This document shows, one piece after another, positions 49,340-60,654 of a stretch of 64,000 nt of DNA. The notes under the pieces were generated by a model that was not told the origin of the DNA, did not search any database, and saw nothing but the letters and a program-made list of their open reading frames with translations. Position numbers and translations under genes: made by a program. Source of the stretch: Blasia pusilla (Eukaryota > Marchantiophyta > Marchantiopsida > Blasiales); the NCBI GenBank assembly GCA_050084515.1, contig CM114271.1:20088001-20152000 (forward strand). Direction: 5' to 3'. Position 1 is the stretch's first letter, and every line of letters starts with the position of its first letter.

Positions 49340-50574
49340 TCAATGCTTAATGACGATCAACTTCTACTCTATGAAACACTTAAACTCACCTAAACTTCTG
49401 GTTTAGTGCTTTTGACAGGTGCACCTGGTAGTGGTAAGAGTTTATTTGTAAAATTATGTGTGAGTATTGGAAGTCTATGAACATGGTTTCCCTACCAGCT
49501 TCTACTAAAAGTATTGATGTTGTTCGATTCCATCTTGAAGCTACAACTATCCACTCAACCTTCATTCATATACGTGGAGATTTAGCTACCATACACACTA
49601 CTTATGATACCTATCTTAAACTCCAAAGATCCAATCTTATTGTCATAGATGAATGTTCAATGTTAACACCAAGTCTTTTGCAAATCATAGCCATGAGAAT
49701 CAAATAATGCAACCCATGTCATGGAAGCAACCCTTTCAATGCTAAGTTGGTTGTCCTTGTTGGGGATGTGTGTCAATTGCCACCTCTTTGTATTACTACT
49801 TTGATAATATTTGCAATATTTCCCACCTCTCATCGTCTATATTTCTCCATGATGCTATCACTTCTAACTTGACTACACCTATATGCCATGCCTCTCGATC
49901 ATCTCTGTTACTTATCGTTTTTCAACATAGTTTGGTCTAGGGTACCAACTACACGATAAATACTATCATGCCTCTGGGACTACTATGTTATTGAGAATTA
50001 TTCAATAGATTTATTACAGATGAAACCAAAATAATATGCATCCATCAGTCAAATGTTCAACTCTTTAATAAAATTTCTTTGAAAAGACTTTTTGGTGATG
50101 CCTCTATTTTACAAGTTTATGTGCAATCCAATGCAGCTGTAGTTTTTGAGTTGAAAGAGTGGTTAGATGGCAATGACTTCCATAAGTTACCATTCATTGG
50201 CATTGGGTGCAAGATCATGCTTGACTCCAATATCAACTTGAAGCTCAAAGCTGCAAATGGTGCTCATCTTGTTGTATGCGACAAGCATGACACAGAGGAA
50301 GTTCTCACATCAATATTTGTGAGGATTCTTTCCTCAAACCATGTTGTGTATGTCACAAGAATACAAATTTTTGTTCTATGACATACCTCCAACCATAAAT
50401 ATTACAAGAAGACTTTCCCACTTTGTCTTGGGTGCAATGGATGCTCACAAGAGCCAAGGTGCAACAAATATTGGCAAGTGTTTACTTGTAGTAAAGTCTA
50501 CATTTTCCTTAGGTATAATTTATATCATGTTATTAAGGGTGGAGAACAAGAAGAACCTTCATATACTAGGTTAA
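49340..50574 (+). pseudogene. Helitron PIF1-like helicase region
   Basis: LLTGAPGSGKS (Walker A, Gly codon of GAPGSGKS at 49418-49420) follows NDDQLLLYETLKL. LIVIDECSML (Walker B, about 49636-49665) and LVVLVGDVCQLPP (motif III, about 49745-49785) follow. 50079-50381 carries helicase domain 2 text (ELKEWLDGNDFHKLPFIGIG). 50341-50574 gives AMDAHKSQGAT (motif V) and MLLRVENKKNLHILG (motif VI). The 5'-3' helicase would unwind DNA during rolling-circle transposition. Frameshifts after 49.44 and near 49.7-50.0 kb break it. Confidence 0.88.
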
Positions 50575-50579
50575 CGAAG

Positions 50580-51829
50580 AGCATTTAGATTTCCTTATGG
50601 TCAACTACAATAATTCATAATATTTGCACTCTATTCCAACCATCTACACTTTAGATGGCTTCCAATGATAGCACCAACATGTCAAAGGGCAAGAAGGCAA
50701 CGGCGAGTTCCATAAATCACCTCTCATATACTCCAAAAATTTAGCATGAGGAGTAAGGGGCTTTACCATTGCAACTACATGCTATTGATCCTCATTCCCA
50801 TCACGAGGATGAGACTACTCTACCTCACGTAGTACATTGTTATCTTCAACTTTTCTCATTACAAAATCCTTCTTTATAATACTTTTAACTTCAAACTACC
50901 AAGTTACGGCAAGCTACATGGATTTTGTGAATATGACCCTTAATGTTATACAAAGCTTACTCAAGCCTTAGTCATCGAGACACATTCAGCCGACATAGAA
51001 TTAGATGAGGTTTTGTGATAACCTCAAACTTTCACCCATCTCTTGGGAGTATGGTATCACCAGTAGAGAAATCCAATGTATCATTTCTCAAGGAAAAAAT
51101 TGGAACTAGAAGTTCAAGCTACTCAACAAAGACGCACCGGCATGTGGTATATCGATCTCCTTCACATTTACTTTTACATTTCACCTTCAAATCTATCGTT
51201 TATCGAGTACCCATTGCATTCCTGTTTCTATGCCACAAGTTTTTCATATTGATTCCTTCAATTATGCAGGTCTTTAGAAGGAGGCGCTAAGGTACAAGAA
51301 CATCGACTTCAGGGAGACCGTACCTCTCTCACTAGGTCTCAAGCCAACAAACTTTTCTCCTTGGCATAAGTCTAAGTGAGACTTTATCAGATAAGAGTAC
51401 TCAAGCACGATTTTTGTTGCCTTTGAGTAGGCTTATAGACTTGACCTTTGTCAAAGCCTTGCATCATGCATGAAACTTGCAAAGCTCAATGGGAAGCTAC
51501 CGGAATTTTCACCTTGGAAATCTGATCCTTCCAACCCCTATGTTAATCCTATATTACATGATCTTCATGTACCACCTACCGGAACTAGCTCCTTAGCCAT
51601 AGACCATTTTCACCTTATATCCTAGCACCCCATCACCTATTTCGCTGAAATTACTTCCTCACTTCACCAACACCTCTATGATATTTCTTCTATAACTCAC
51701 GTATTACATGCATAATCTTGGCCGCACACTAGTTTCAAATAATCACAAGCATGTCCATCTCACTTATGATCCTCTCCCCATAATCGCAAGCTAATTTAGG
51801 ATTATGAATCTTAGGCTTACAAAAAAAAA
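50580..51829. other. Stretch after the Helitron helicase, unassigned
   Basis: Could hold the Helitron 3' portion; no hairpin with CTRR end was identified with confidence. No other gene recognised. Confidence 0.35.
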
Positions 51830-52270
51830 AGACTTTATTAAAGATTACTAATTAGGCCGTCAGGGATTGTGCATGGCACAGATCCTATTTAAATATTCAT
51901 TCTATTTATCACTTTCTCTTCCTATAGCCCCTATATAAGATGACAAAATATTTTGGGAATAAATTTATTGACACATATTAGTAAACGAAGGAGAAATCAT
52001 ACAAAATTGCATCCTCAATTAGTATATAGATTACTAGTTAGGACCCGTAAGAGACCGTGTGATGCATAGATCCTATTTAAATATTCATTCTTCTTACTAA
52101 TTTTTCTTTGCATGACCCGCACTTAAGGTGATCAAACAAAAATTTGAAAGAAAACTAATGACATGTATCAAATTGAGGAGTAGTTGAAAAAATACATGCA
52201 TGTTCAAATATTGCCATGTTTCATCTATAGTTGAAAAAAATACATCCTCCAATTAATATGTAGATGAAAT
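51830..52270 (+). repeat. Dispersed repeat, two tandem copies
   Basis: Copies start near 51846 (TAATTAGGCCGTCAGGG) and 52030 (TAGTTAGGACCCGTAAGAG) and both carry AGATCCTATTTAAATATTCATTC. Both continue into GACACATATTAG/GACATGTATCAA and GCATCCTCAATTAGTATATAGATTAC/ACATCCTCCAATTAATATGTAGATG. Period about 190 bases. Related to the copy at 38815-38990. Confidence 0.75.
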
Positions 52271-52613
52271 ATGGGCATATTTGAATGATTAAGTCTTATG
52301 TTTTATTCATATCTTATCCATATTATAATGGGAGATCTTATATGTGTAAAAAGATAAAATAATGGGATAATAAGACAAAATGTAACAATATGCTTGCAGT
52401 TTTATCCCTTGATTCACATTTGATGGGAAGGGAAATTTAGTTTATTAATGAATATTTCTTATTAACTTAATTTATATTATAAAGGATTTAGGGTACAAGA
52501 AGAAGAGAATAATTAACTAATTAATATTATTGCTATAGGAGGAGTAGGAAGGTATTGTGAAACTTTATGGAAGGTTGGGATTATTTAGAAGAATGGGGTA
52601 TAGCTTAAATTTT

Positions 52614-52812
52614 AATCAAGGAGTGAATTTCTTTTAAGATTTAAGAAAGTAATCGAGGAGTGAAATTCTTTTAACATTTTAATCAAGGAGTGAAATTAAT
52701 TAGGAGTGAAAGTCTTTTAAGATTTAAGAAAGCAATCGAGGAGTGAAATTCTCTTAACATTTTAATCAAGGAGTGAAATTAATTAGGAGTGAAAGTCTTT
52801 TAAGATTTAATA
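52614..52812. repeat. 83-base minisatellite, about 2.4 copies
   Basis: Units begin AATCAAGGAGTGAA at 52614, 52681 and 52764; the second and third are offset by exactly 83 bases and contain internal subrepeats of GGAGTGAAATT. Confidence 0.93.
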
Positions 52813-54900
52813 ATATCAAAATTATATTTAATCACTTAAGTTAAAATTATCTTTTTAATTCAAATTTGATATTTTGGGAAAAGAAAATTAATTTTAATGG
52901 AAAAGGGGAAATATATTCTTAATTAAAAATAAAGAAGAATTTGTTAATGGATGTTATTTTGGTGGGAAAAGCGGAAGGGAAAGAAGAGGTGCTCTCTCAA
53001 TGTTAAGGAAATGTACATACTTGCATATTCCTCTCTAATATTCTTGTGTGCCAACTATATATCAACTAAAAGCTTTACCATAGCTATGAGATGAATTGGG
53101 GGAATATAGCTCAGTCTTTATGATGATGAAACTCTAACTTTGCTTTGAACAACTTTATTGTCTTTTTGAAAAAAATTTATCCTGTATTTTTCCTACTCTC
53201 AACTAAGAAAAGAAATCCACTCTCTTCGTTTTGAAAATATAATTCTTGCTGCACTGTAATCTTATTCTCTTTCATTTTTTGTTCTCAAAATATGAGTTTA
53301 TTTTCCCTAATTACCAAAATTGAGTTATTAGTATACATTTTTCGTACTTTCTCTTTAGCTTAGTAAATGGTACAATTAAAAAGAAATCCAAGTGACTTAA
53401 CAAGCTTCACAATTTTTTTTTATGATCTCGTAAGCTAGATTAGTTAATTATGGCTTCTGATTATATTTGATTGGAACAACACATCTTTTATTTTAATTTT
53501 TTCGTGTATCTTCTCATAAATGATACGTCAACTAATATGCTTTTCTCATGTGTGTTTGTAGATAGTGTATACTCTTGATACTTATAGACTAAATTAGTCT
53601 TACTTGCGATACCTATGGATCTAGTGTCGCTTCAAACACGTGTGGATCTCGTGTGACTTGATACCTCTAGATCAGGTTTCACTTTGATGCCTCCAAATTC
53701 AGTGTTGCTTGAGACATTTGAAGGTATGGTGTTACTTTGACACCTTTGGACCTTGTGCCACTTGTTACCTCCCATCCAATGTTGCTTGACTCATAGGATG
53801 TGGTGACTTGATGCTTGTGGTCCAATCCTACCTTATTAAATCCTACCTTATTAGAGAAGAACCAAAATTGCTAAAATTTTCAACGCATCGACGGCATTGG
53901 GGATGGATCCAACTATAAGTCCGTTTGCTAGATGTCCTTTTTTTTCAAGGACTTGGTTAGAATTTATTATTTTATTTTCCCTTTATTTTACAATTCCCAC
54001 AATTTTCTTATCCCAAATTTTTTTCTTGGTGTTGTACATGTAGGTTTCCCTATCCAACCAAACCACCAAAATTTTTCCTATCTACAATAATAAAATTATT
54101 TAAATTTAAATTAAATTAAATTAAAGTGAGGTATATTCTTCAGCAAGAATGCATTCTTGGAGATTCAATCTTCGGTTGCGGGTTAAGATTGAATCTTACA
54201 TTGGCTAAAATATTCCAAAGATTTAATCTTCGGGCATTTCAAGGATATTTATTATACGAAAAGGGGAGGGAGATGAATCTAATAATGTGGCAATGATCCA
54301 TATAAGGGCTATTTGGAACACTTAAGCCAAGTTTTGAACTAGAAAGGAAACTTCTTGGGGAAAGTTAGGGCATACCAACAAGAAAGAAACTCTAGTATGT
54401 GGAGCTCACCATTGGGTTTATATTGCGTGGGAGCTTAATCGGGAAGAAACTTGAATAATATTATGGCATAAATAAAACTGGGGTTGGGCTTCTCTACAAT
54501 ATAATCCGTGTGTTACTTAGATATGCTTCATACCCTAAACTCATAAATTTAAGTTTTGTGAAGGAGAGTTGCATGATGATGAATCATGAGGTATGGTTTG
54601 GGGCAAGTATTGACTGAGTTGTATACAAGGACATCTAAACTCACTAGTTTCATGCCCAACAACACATGAAAAGGGTACTTGTTTGGGTTTTACACTCTTA
54701 ATAAATACCCTGCTCCTCACCAAAAAAAGATCCCCACTCTTCCACTTGTTGGAGAGCACCTAAAATATCCACTTACGGTTTTTATGCAGATTTTTTTTCA
54801 AAAAAAAGAAACGAAATATTCGCTATAATGTTATACTCCATATCGGAACGAATGCGATGTAAGACATCTTTTGGTTAATTCCCTCCAACTGTGAAATATG
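52813..54900. other. A+T-rich stretch, unassigned
   Basis: Runs of A/T with no recognised gene. Around 53.57-53.86 kb, loosely repeated phrases (ACTTGATACCTCTAGATC, TTGATGCCTCCAAATTC, TTTGACACCTTTGGACC) suggest an ancient ~50-base tandem repeat. Confidence 0.4.
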
Positions 54901-55870
54901 TCCTATCTTGTCGCCCCGGCTAACTGTTTTGGTTTCGGGATCGGACCTACCCTCCAATAAGGACTGCATGAGATCTTGGGAACTCTTCCGGGAGATATAC
55001 CGAATAATCCAAATTAGAAGCATATTCCCGATAAAGTTATCGCCGGATAGGACCCAGGTGGTGGAAGATACTCTTTGGATCATATCCTTGTCCCCCAGGG
55101 TCCTCTTTTGCGGACAAGACCTACCCTCCCTTAAAGGACTTTTTCTCAGGTCTGGGAACTATCTCCTTGAGGAATACAAATATGGTACCCATAAAGGTAT
55201 CCTTGAAATATTCTCTGTATAATTTCCTTATCTGTGAAAACAGCTCTTTGCCTGCTGCCCCTGCGCACTGTTTTGTTTGGGGACAGGACCTACCCACCAG
55301 TAAGGACTCTCTCCTCTGGTGTAAGCGAACACAACCGGTTCCTTGGACAGGTAGATTTATCCCCGGGTGGGACCCACAGGAGATGGAAGATATGCTTTGG
55401 ATTTTCCTAATGAGTATGTGAATGAAATAGCCCTCCTTCCCTGTCTGTCGCGTCCCCCAAGCGTACACTTTTGGGGACAACGCCGACCTTCCAGTAAGGA
55501 CTTTCCTGCAGAAAGGACCTGCAGGAGGGAAAACTATTTTTTGGGAATGGTATTTTTTTCTTTCCTTATCCGTGGAATGGCCTTGTCTTGTCCTCCGGGA
55601 ACGCTTTTGGGGATCCGGCCTACCCTCCAGTAAGGATTTCTCTCAGGTCCTGGTCTCCGGGATTCTTCTTATCAGGGTAAACAGGTAAATACCCTGAATA
55701 TGTTATCCATATGTTCCCTTCATGAAGGCAGAAGGACATTCTCCGAAGCATTTACCTTCAAACAGGAGACTGTGTTTGTCCTGTCCCCTCCTGTTCTCTC
55801 ATTCGGATATACTTACTTACCCTAAAATAAGGACTTTCCTTACGTTCCGGGCCTTCCGGCTTCCGACTCT
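54901..55870 (+). repeat. Degenerate array of about six 130-200 base units
   Basis: The core GGACCTACCCTCCAGTAAGGACT recurs, with variation, at about 54943, 55118, 55286, 55483, 55617 and 55815; spacings are about 175, 168, 197, 134 and 198 bases. The core is preceded by pyrimidine-rich TTGTC(G)CCCC and CTTTTGGGGACAGG-like text, and followed by TCTCAGGTCTGGGA-like text. No coding pattern survives across units; short frames are incidental. Confidence 0.8.
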
Positions 55871-56725
55871 CTCTCTCTCTCTACGGGACCCTTTCTCTTT
55901 CCGTAAAGAGCGAAAACCTCTTCCCGAGAATTGGTTTTAAATGTTTGATGCCTTTAAAGACGCTTTTTAATTGACTTTTATTACATTTTCATTCTTTTCC
56001 ACTCACTTCCTTTACGGATCCGGCGGGTGAAATTCAAACCCCGTTAAACCAACTACCACTGCCCTATTTATTGTTTCTTTGTTTATTTGGTAGGTTGATG
56101 GATATATAATAAGTAGAAGAACCTCTTGACTTTGACTTTAACGCTTATAGAGGGTGAGGAGCTGTAACTAATCAGGATTTAACGCGTTTATTAGACGTAA
56201 TTCGCAGGTGGGGAACCTGGTAAGCGACTCTAGAAAAGGGTAATCTTGGATTACACGCCCAATCTTTAATAATCCTATGGAAATTATCATAATTAAACGC
56301 GTAAACTGAGATTGAACTTAGGAAGTAAGACAAATATCCGCTTGGTGTTATTATAGTAATAAGCTATGGAGAAGTCTGACCATGAACCAGGCCCACACAT
56401 GAGCAGTTCAAATAATAATGTAAAATTAATGTCTTCTATTAATTAGAATTTGATATCCTTCATAATAAATATTTTTCTTTAACGTGTCAATATCAAATTG
56501 TTGTTCAAGAGTCAAAAAGCCCAAAGAGATACCCATTTCTCCTAAGAGGTTTGCAATAACCACGGCGACAAAGAGTGGCTTGGGCTTGGACTTGACTTGT
56601 CGTGGGTTAGCATTGAGCAGCCTTGATGTACTACAAGGAATATAGATTATCCTCTTTCATATCAAAGACACTAATGCATGGAATTGGATTGGTTTCAATT
56701 GTATCAAGAAATCAATTCGTAGATG
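55871..56725. other. Intergenic stretch
   Basis: Balanced to A+T-rich, no recognised gene. Ends at the outer boundary of the next LTR. Confidence 0.4.
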
Positions 56726-57498
56726 TGTCTTGCGCATACACATCGCTACACAACATACATCGCTGTCACCGAACACACACACAAACACGCACGATCTCAT
56801 CCTAACTCATGGCATCCAAATAACGAGGCAGGAAGTATCAAAATATCTCAAATAAAGTAAGATCCAATCTCTCTCACAACACCATAGTTTTCACATGCGT
56901 GCACTCTCACATGTCTCTCTCAATGTCAAACAAAACCCACTCTCCTAATGAGAGGCTTGGGTTACACACACAAGGCAAGCAAGAACATAGCTCCGCCGCC
57001 TCATGCCAAGAGGTTCAACAAAGAGAGAATGAGCTCTCAAGCTCTCTCTCCTTGAGGTATATCCCTCCCCTCTCCCAAGCTCTCTCCATGGTAACCTGTG
57101 CTCCCAAGTCACTTCCTTGGCTCTTGACCTGATGTAGGAGGTAAAAGGTTACTTACCCAAAATAGAAAGTTGATCATAAATTCAAAATAGTATTCACCTA
57201 AAATAGTAAGTTCCTAAATATGGCTCCAAATGAGCCGAAACGAAGGGGAAACTTGCTCTCTCAAGTTTCCCGGGGCCTCAACTGGTCATCATCGACCTAC
57301 TGAGCCTGTCTTCCACTACTCACGAAGGCACTCTACTAGATCTCACCGATCTATCCTAAAAGACGTGATAGTTATCGTGCGCATACACATCGCTACACAA
57401 CATACATCGTTGTCACCGAACACACACACAAACACGCACGATCCCATGCTAACTCATGGCATCCAAACAACGAGATAGGAAGTACCAAAATATCTCCA
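56726..57498 (-). mobile_element. 3' LTR of Ty3 element 1, with terminal direct repeats
   Basis: Plus-strand boundaries TGTCTTGCGC (56726) and CTCCA (57498) give TG...CA ends; the sense LTR starts TGGAGATATTTTGG. Module A' (56726-56850) and module A (57373-57498) are direct repeats of about 125 bases sharing CGCATACACATCGCTACACA, ACATACATCG, CATGGCATCCAAA and AAAATATCTC. The middle matches the LTR fragments at 4.4 and 39.4 kb. The polypurine tract lies just right of 57498 (inverted CTAGGGGGGCGAT). Confidence 0.85.
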
Positions 57499-57511
57499 AT
57501 CGCCCCCCTAG

Positions 57512-57680
57512 CTGATGGTTAGGTCCCGCTAACTCCAGATAGCCATCTATCCCTATCTACCATGACATACATCTCTCGGACGCTAAGAGCAAGAAGGCCG
57601 GGTGCTCATGTGGTCCCATCGTTAGTCGCCTTCTTGTCATCCATGTCACACACATAACTCGGAATGTAGAACTACCTACT
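57512..57680 (-). other. Element 1 3' non-coding tail
   Basis: Holds the inverted conserved motifs also found near 61.69-61.80 kb and at 1-110: AAGGCCGGGTGCT with CCATCGTTAGTCG (57595-57630), and GGTTAGGTCC...CTAACTCCAGATAGCC (57518-57545). Non-coding but conserved between copies, so it may act in RNA packaging, termination or plus-strand priming. Confidence 0.6.
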
Positions 57681-58010
57681 CTATGTATATCTAGGATACA
57701 TCCATCGTCCCTGAGGAACCCTAGTGAGAGGTGGCGTCAAACATGCCATATGCCATCCTCTCGAATACCCATCACAGACTAGCATAGTGGCTGCACCACG
57801 GGCGGAACCACACAACATACACCGCAAGCGTGCAAGAACTATTGCTAAGCTCGGATCAACTATACCGTCAATTTTTTGAGGATGACATGGCACACAGTTA
57901 CACACATGTTCCTTCCAAACCATACCATCGCATCCCTCCAATAAGAGAACACCGGATGGCAAAACCTCACACACTCTCAAGATGGTGCGCCCATCACATC
58001 CAACGTCTGG
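57681..58010 (-). pseudogene. Element 1 integrase C-terminal domain with degenerate PHD-like finger
   Basis: The frame resumes GRTILRVCEVLPSGVLLLEG (SH3/GPY-like strand pattern), VWKEHVCNCVPC, then the zinc module at 57687-57821: CMLCGS, LVCDGY, RGWHMACL, GRWMYPRY. Against the element 2 copy, three ligand positions read Tyr (CDGY, and YPRY in place of the final pair), so the finger is damaged here. All three can arise by G-to-A changes of Cys codons, as expected for methylated transposon decay. The stop is at 57681-57683. This module stands where chromoviruses carry a chromodomain. Confidence 0.75.
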
Positions 58011-58030
58011 TGCCATCAACAATAGACAAC

Positions 58031-58830
58031 GAGGGGATTTGTTTTCAATGAAAGACGCACCTTGTTGTCCAGATCCATCGTTTGCCCTTAACGTTGATGG
58101 TGACGATGTTGCCTTTGAAGACGAATGTGATGGAGCTTTATTTGTTTCCAGGCAATGAACAAAGCATTTTCTAACCGCCGATTGGGTGAGACATCGATCA
58201 AGGACCAAGCTGGGGTTTCATCCCCTAATAGTGTTTATCTCGATTGGGGTGGAAACCTGAGCATAGAATACGAGGTATCCCTGATTCTATGAAGACTTTC
58301 GGAGATTTGGAGTATCGCCCATTATTTTGACACATGAGTGTTATACTTGTGTGCTAGTGTGTAAGAGAGTAAGAGGATGGGCATTTGAATATCCTCTGTG
58401 ATGGGGAGGATTTAGGGAATGCGCCTGTTCATCGAATGAATCAACCGATCGCATGCTTCTCTCTCATTTTTGAAACTTATGAATCGTCCCTTTTTCGGGT
58501 GGTTCGGCCTTTTTTGTCGGTTCAAAATTTCAATAGGGCCTCTCCATGGTATCATCCCTTTGGCCAAAAAATAAGTAGGAATCGTAAGCCATATCCGCCT
58601 TCGAGCCTTCGGACCATAAAGCAAAGAAACGCACCTCTTCGTATAGTCTCGTGCCTTTGGCGGCCATAGGCACGTAGTGCGCGTGTAGCGTGTTCGGGGA
58701 AGGAGAGGTGCATAGCACTCGACGAAGACTAGGATAGCGAGAGAACAAAGTGGAGAGAGCCACCACCAGATTTTTGGTCACAGCCACCTTTGACCAATTT
58801 ACCAATCAAAGTGGTCAATTTGCGCTTAGA
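58031..58830. mobile_element. Insertion of about 800 bases within the integrase C-terminus of element 1
   Basis: Compared with element 2, the text is collinear up to RFH (about 58.84 kb on the minus strand) and again from DVGCDGRTILRV (about 58.0 kb), with about 800 bases of unrelated DNA between. The insert has balanced composition and no recognised protein. Its ends are approximate and no target duplication was confirmed. The first ~60 codons of the open frame 58208-57681 come from this insert. Confidence 0.6.
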
Positions 58831-58944
58831 AGTCTTTATGATGAAACCTTTGGATAGTAGGTCGATAACCACCTTTCCTAATAGTCCCATACCTCAACGT
58901 ATCCCAATGTTGCGCAATCGCCAAGTTCTCAAACGCCATGGGCA

Positions 58945-60119
58945 TCACTCTTCGAAACAACTCAACCTCTCAGAACATGCTTGCATCCATACATTAAGAT
59001 CATCAAGGTTCAACACCTTACCAATATCTCGAAAAATGGCCGTTGGTAAATCTGGCTCTCGACCATAAAGCAACAAGTACGGTGAGAAAGATGCTAAGGA
59101 TGCTTGCCTGCCGAATCTGTATCCCATCGCCAACCACGGAAACTGAAGATCCCAATCTCCTAGGTGACCTCTCTGCAAGCCATACTTGAGTAATCCTCTC
59201 TTCACCGTATGCATAACCCGCTCCGCTAGTCCATCCGCCTTAGGATGATCTCGCGAAGTAGTGCGGTGGTCGATCAGTGCCTGATCACACAAGACCTGAA
59301 ACTCCCCCCGGAACTCTGTACCTTGGTTTGTCAACACCTTAGCTGGTGCACCGTAATGACTCAACACTCGATCTAGGAAAGCATATGCAACTCCCTCACT
59401 CGCTTTGTCAGGAAATGCAACCAACTCTATCCACTTCGAGAAGTGCTCGACCATCACCAACACATAACGACTATGGCGCTCCGTCAAAGGCAAAGGTCCT
59501 GCAAAATCCAAAATCCATCTGTAACCTAAACCCATGATTGGAAGTGGATGCAACTGTGGAGTTGGAGCATTGAACCATGCTCGGACTCGATCACACACCA
59601 TGCATCTGGCAACAAACTGCTGAACGTCGGTTGCATGCCTTGCCACCAATATTGAATCTAGAGCAAGCTGTATGTCCGCTTTACTCCAAAATGACCCAAC
59701 TCCTCATGGGCATGACGCACCAAACGTGCTCTCTGCGAAGGATGAGGCACTACACGCACTCTACCATCCTCCCACACTCGCAACATATGTGTGTCCTTCC
59801 ACCAAAACCGTCTGGCTCGTTGTAGGATCCAATCCCGCTCTCTAGAACCCACTATGCTCGCGTCGCTCCCAGTACGCAGGTACTCCAAGACCACTTCATG
59901 GTTGTGAATATCTCGGCCACCTGTTTTCTCCTCATCGGCCTCTGGATCTATGGAATCTCTATGAGACCTCGCCATCGAAGTCTCCATAATCTCCCTCTCC
60001 ATAGCCAACAAGCCCAAATAGGCTGACGCATGCCATCTTGACACCAACTCCTCATCACCCTCACCATGCCAACGAGCTCCAGTCACATCTCGCTGACTCG
60101 GGCATGGGTTATGGCTCAA
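58945..60119 (-). pseudogene. Ty3 element 1 integrase zinc region and catalytic core
   Basis: 59658-60119 ends with the zinc-binding His pair (RLVRHAHEELGHFGVKRTY). 58945-59649 starts with the Cys pair (VARCMVCDRV), then the core: WILDFAG (Asp 1), KVLTNQGTEFRG (position of Asp 2 is Asn) and DHPKADGLAERVMHTVKR (Glu). A DD(35)E integrase inserts element DNA; the Asp-to-Asn change, a G-to-A type substitution, should inactivate it. The C-terminal part (LNLDDLNVWM) runs to the frame end and continues as LENLAIAQHWDTLRY-like text to about 58.83 kb. Confidence 0.85.
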
Positions 60120-60654
60120 ACCATCTGCATCCTGGTTGAGCGTCCCAGTCTATGCACCACCTGGAAGTCATACTCCTGCAACAAAAGAGCCCACCTCGCA
60201 AGCTTCCCTGTAAGCTTGTCGGACTCCATCAACCACTTAAGTGGCTGATGATCAATAATGATGGTAAAGGGATTGCCTAATAGATAACATCTGAAATTTG
60301 CGCTAGCCCACACTGCAGCCAAGCACTCACCCTCATACGAGCTATACTTTGCCTCTGCAGTGTTGTTCGAGCGACTAGCATAAGCCACCAGGAACTCTCT
60401 ACCATCACCGTCATGCTAGGTGAGCACGGCTCCAAGCCCCAACATGCTCCAATCGGTATGCAACTAGAAAGGACGATCCTGATTGGTTTCCTCAATATGG
60501 TCGCGGACGTCAATATGTCATTGAGCATGTGAAATGCTCTCTCTTGCTCATCCCCCCAGTGCCACTCCTGATCCACCTTGGTCATCAAGGTTAGCGGCTT
60601 TGCAATCAAACTGAAACCCTTGACGTACCGTCGATAAAAGTTCGCCAATCCCAT
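60116..60654 (-). pseudogene. Ty3 element 1 RT connection and RNase H
   Basis: 60277-60654 starts MGLANFYRRYVKGFSLIAKP and continues WHWGDEQERAFHMLN. A frameshift or stop near 60.42 kb separates it from 60116-60388, which reads AYASRSNNTAEAKYSSYEGE, CLAAVWA, FTIIIDHQPLKWL and LARWALLLQEYDFQVVHR, the RNase H domain that removes template RNA. After VVHR the usual PGxxNxxADxLSR is altered. Confidence 0.85.

Larger units (their letters stand above)
46414..50574 (+). mobile_element. Decayed Helitron (Rep-helicase), autonomous type
   Basis: A plus-strand series of frames, broken by stops and frameshifts, spells a plant Helitron RepHel protein. It has an N-terminal region (46.7-47.45 kb), the Helitron-like N/Rep region with an HUH motif (47.46-48.1 kb), a middle region (48.6-49.2 kb) and a PIF1-like helicase (49.35-50.57 kb). 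Domain order is as in known plant Helitrons. The terminal TC and hairpin-CTRR ends were not located. Stops inside all domains make it non-functional. Confidence 0.85.

Noticed and set aside
54901-55640. CRISPR-like array
   Set aside because: Eukaryotic context, degenerate cores, irregular spacing and no cas-like genes.
56726-57498. Treating the A-mid-A' unit as a complete miniature LTR element (TRIM)
   Set aside because: No primer-binding site after A and no polypurine tract before A'; three such units each sit directly beside an internal-region polypurine tract, as a full LTR should. Kept as an alternative to test.
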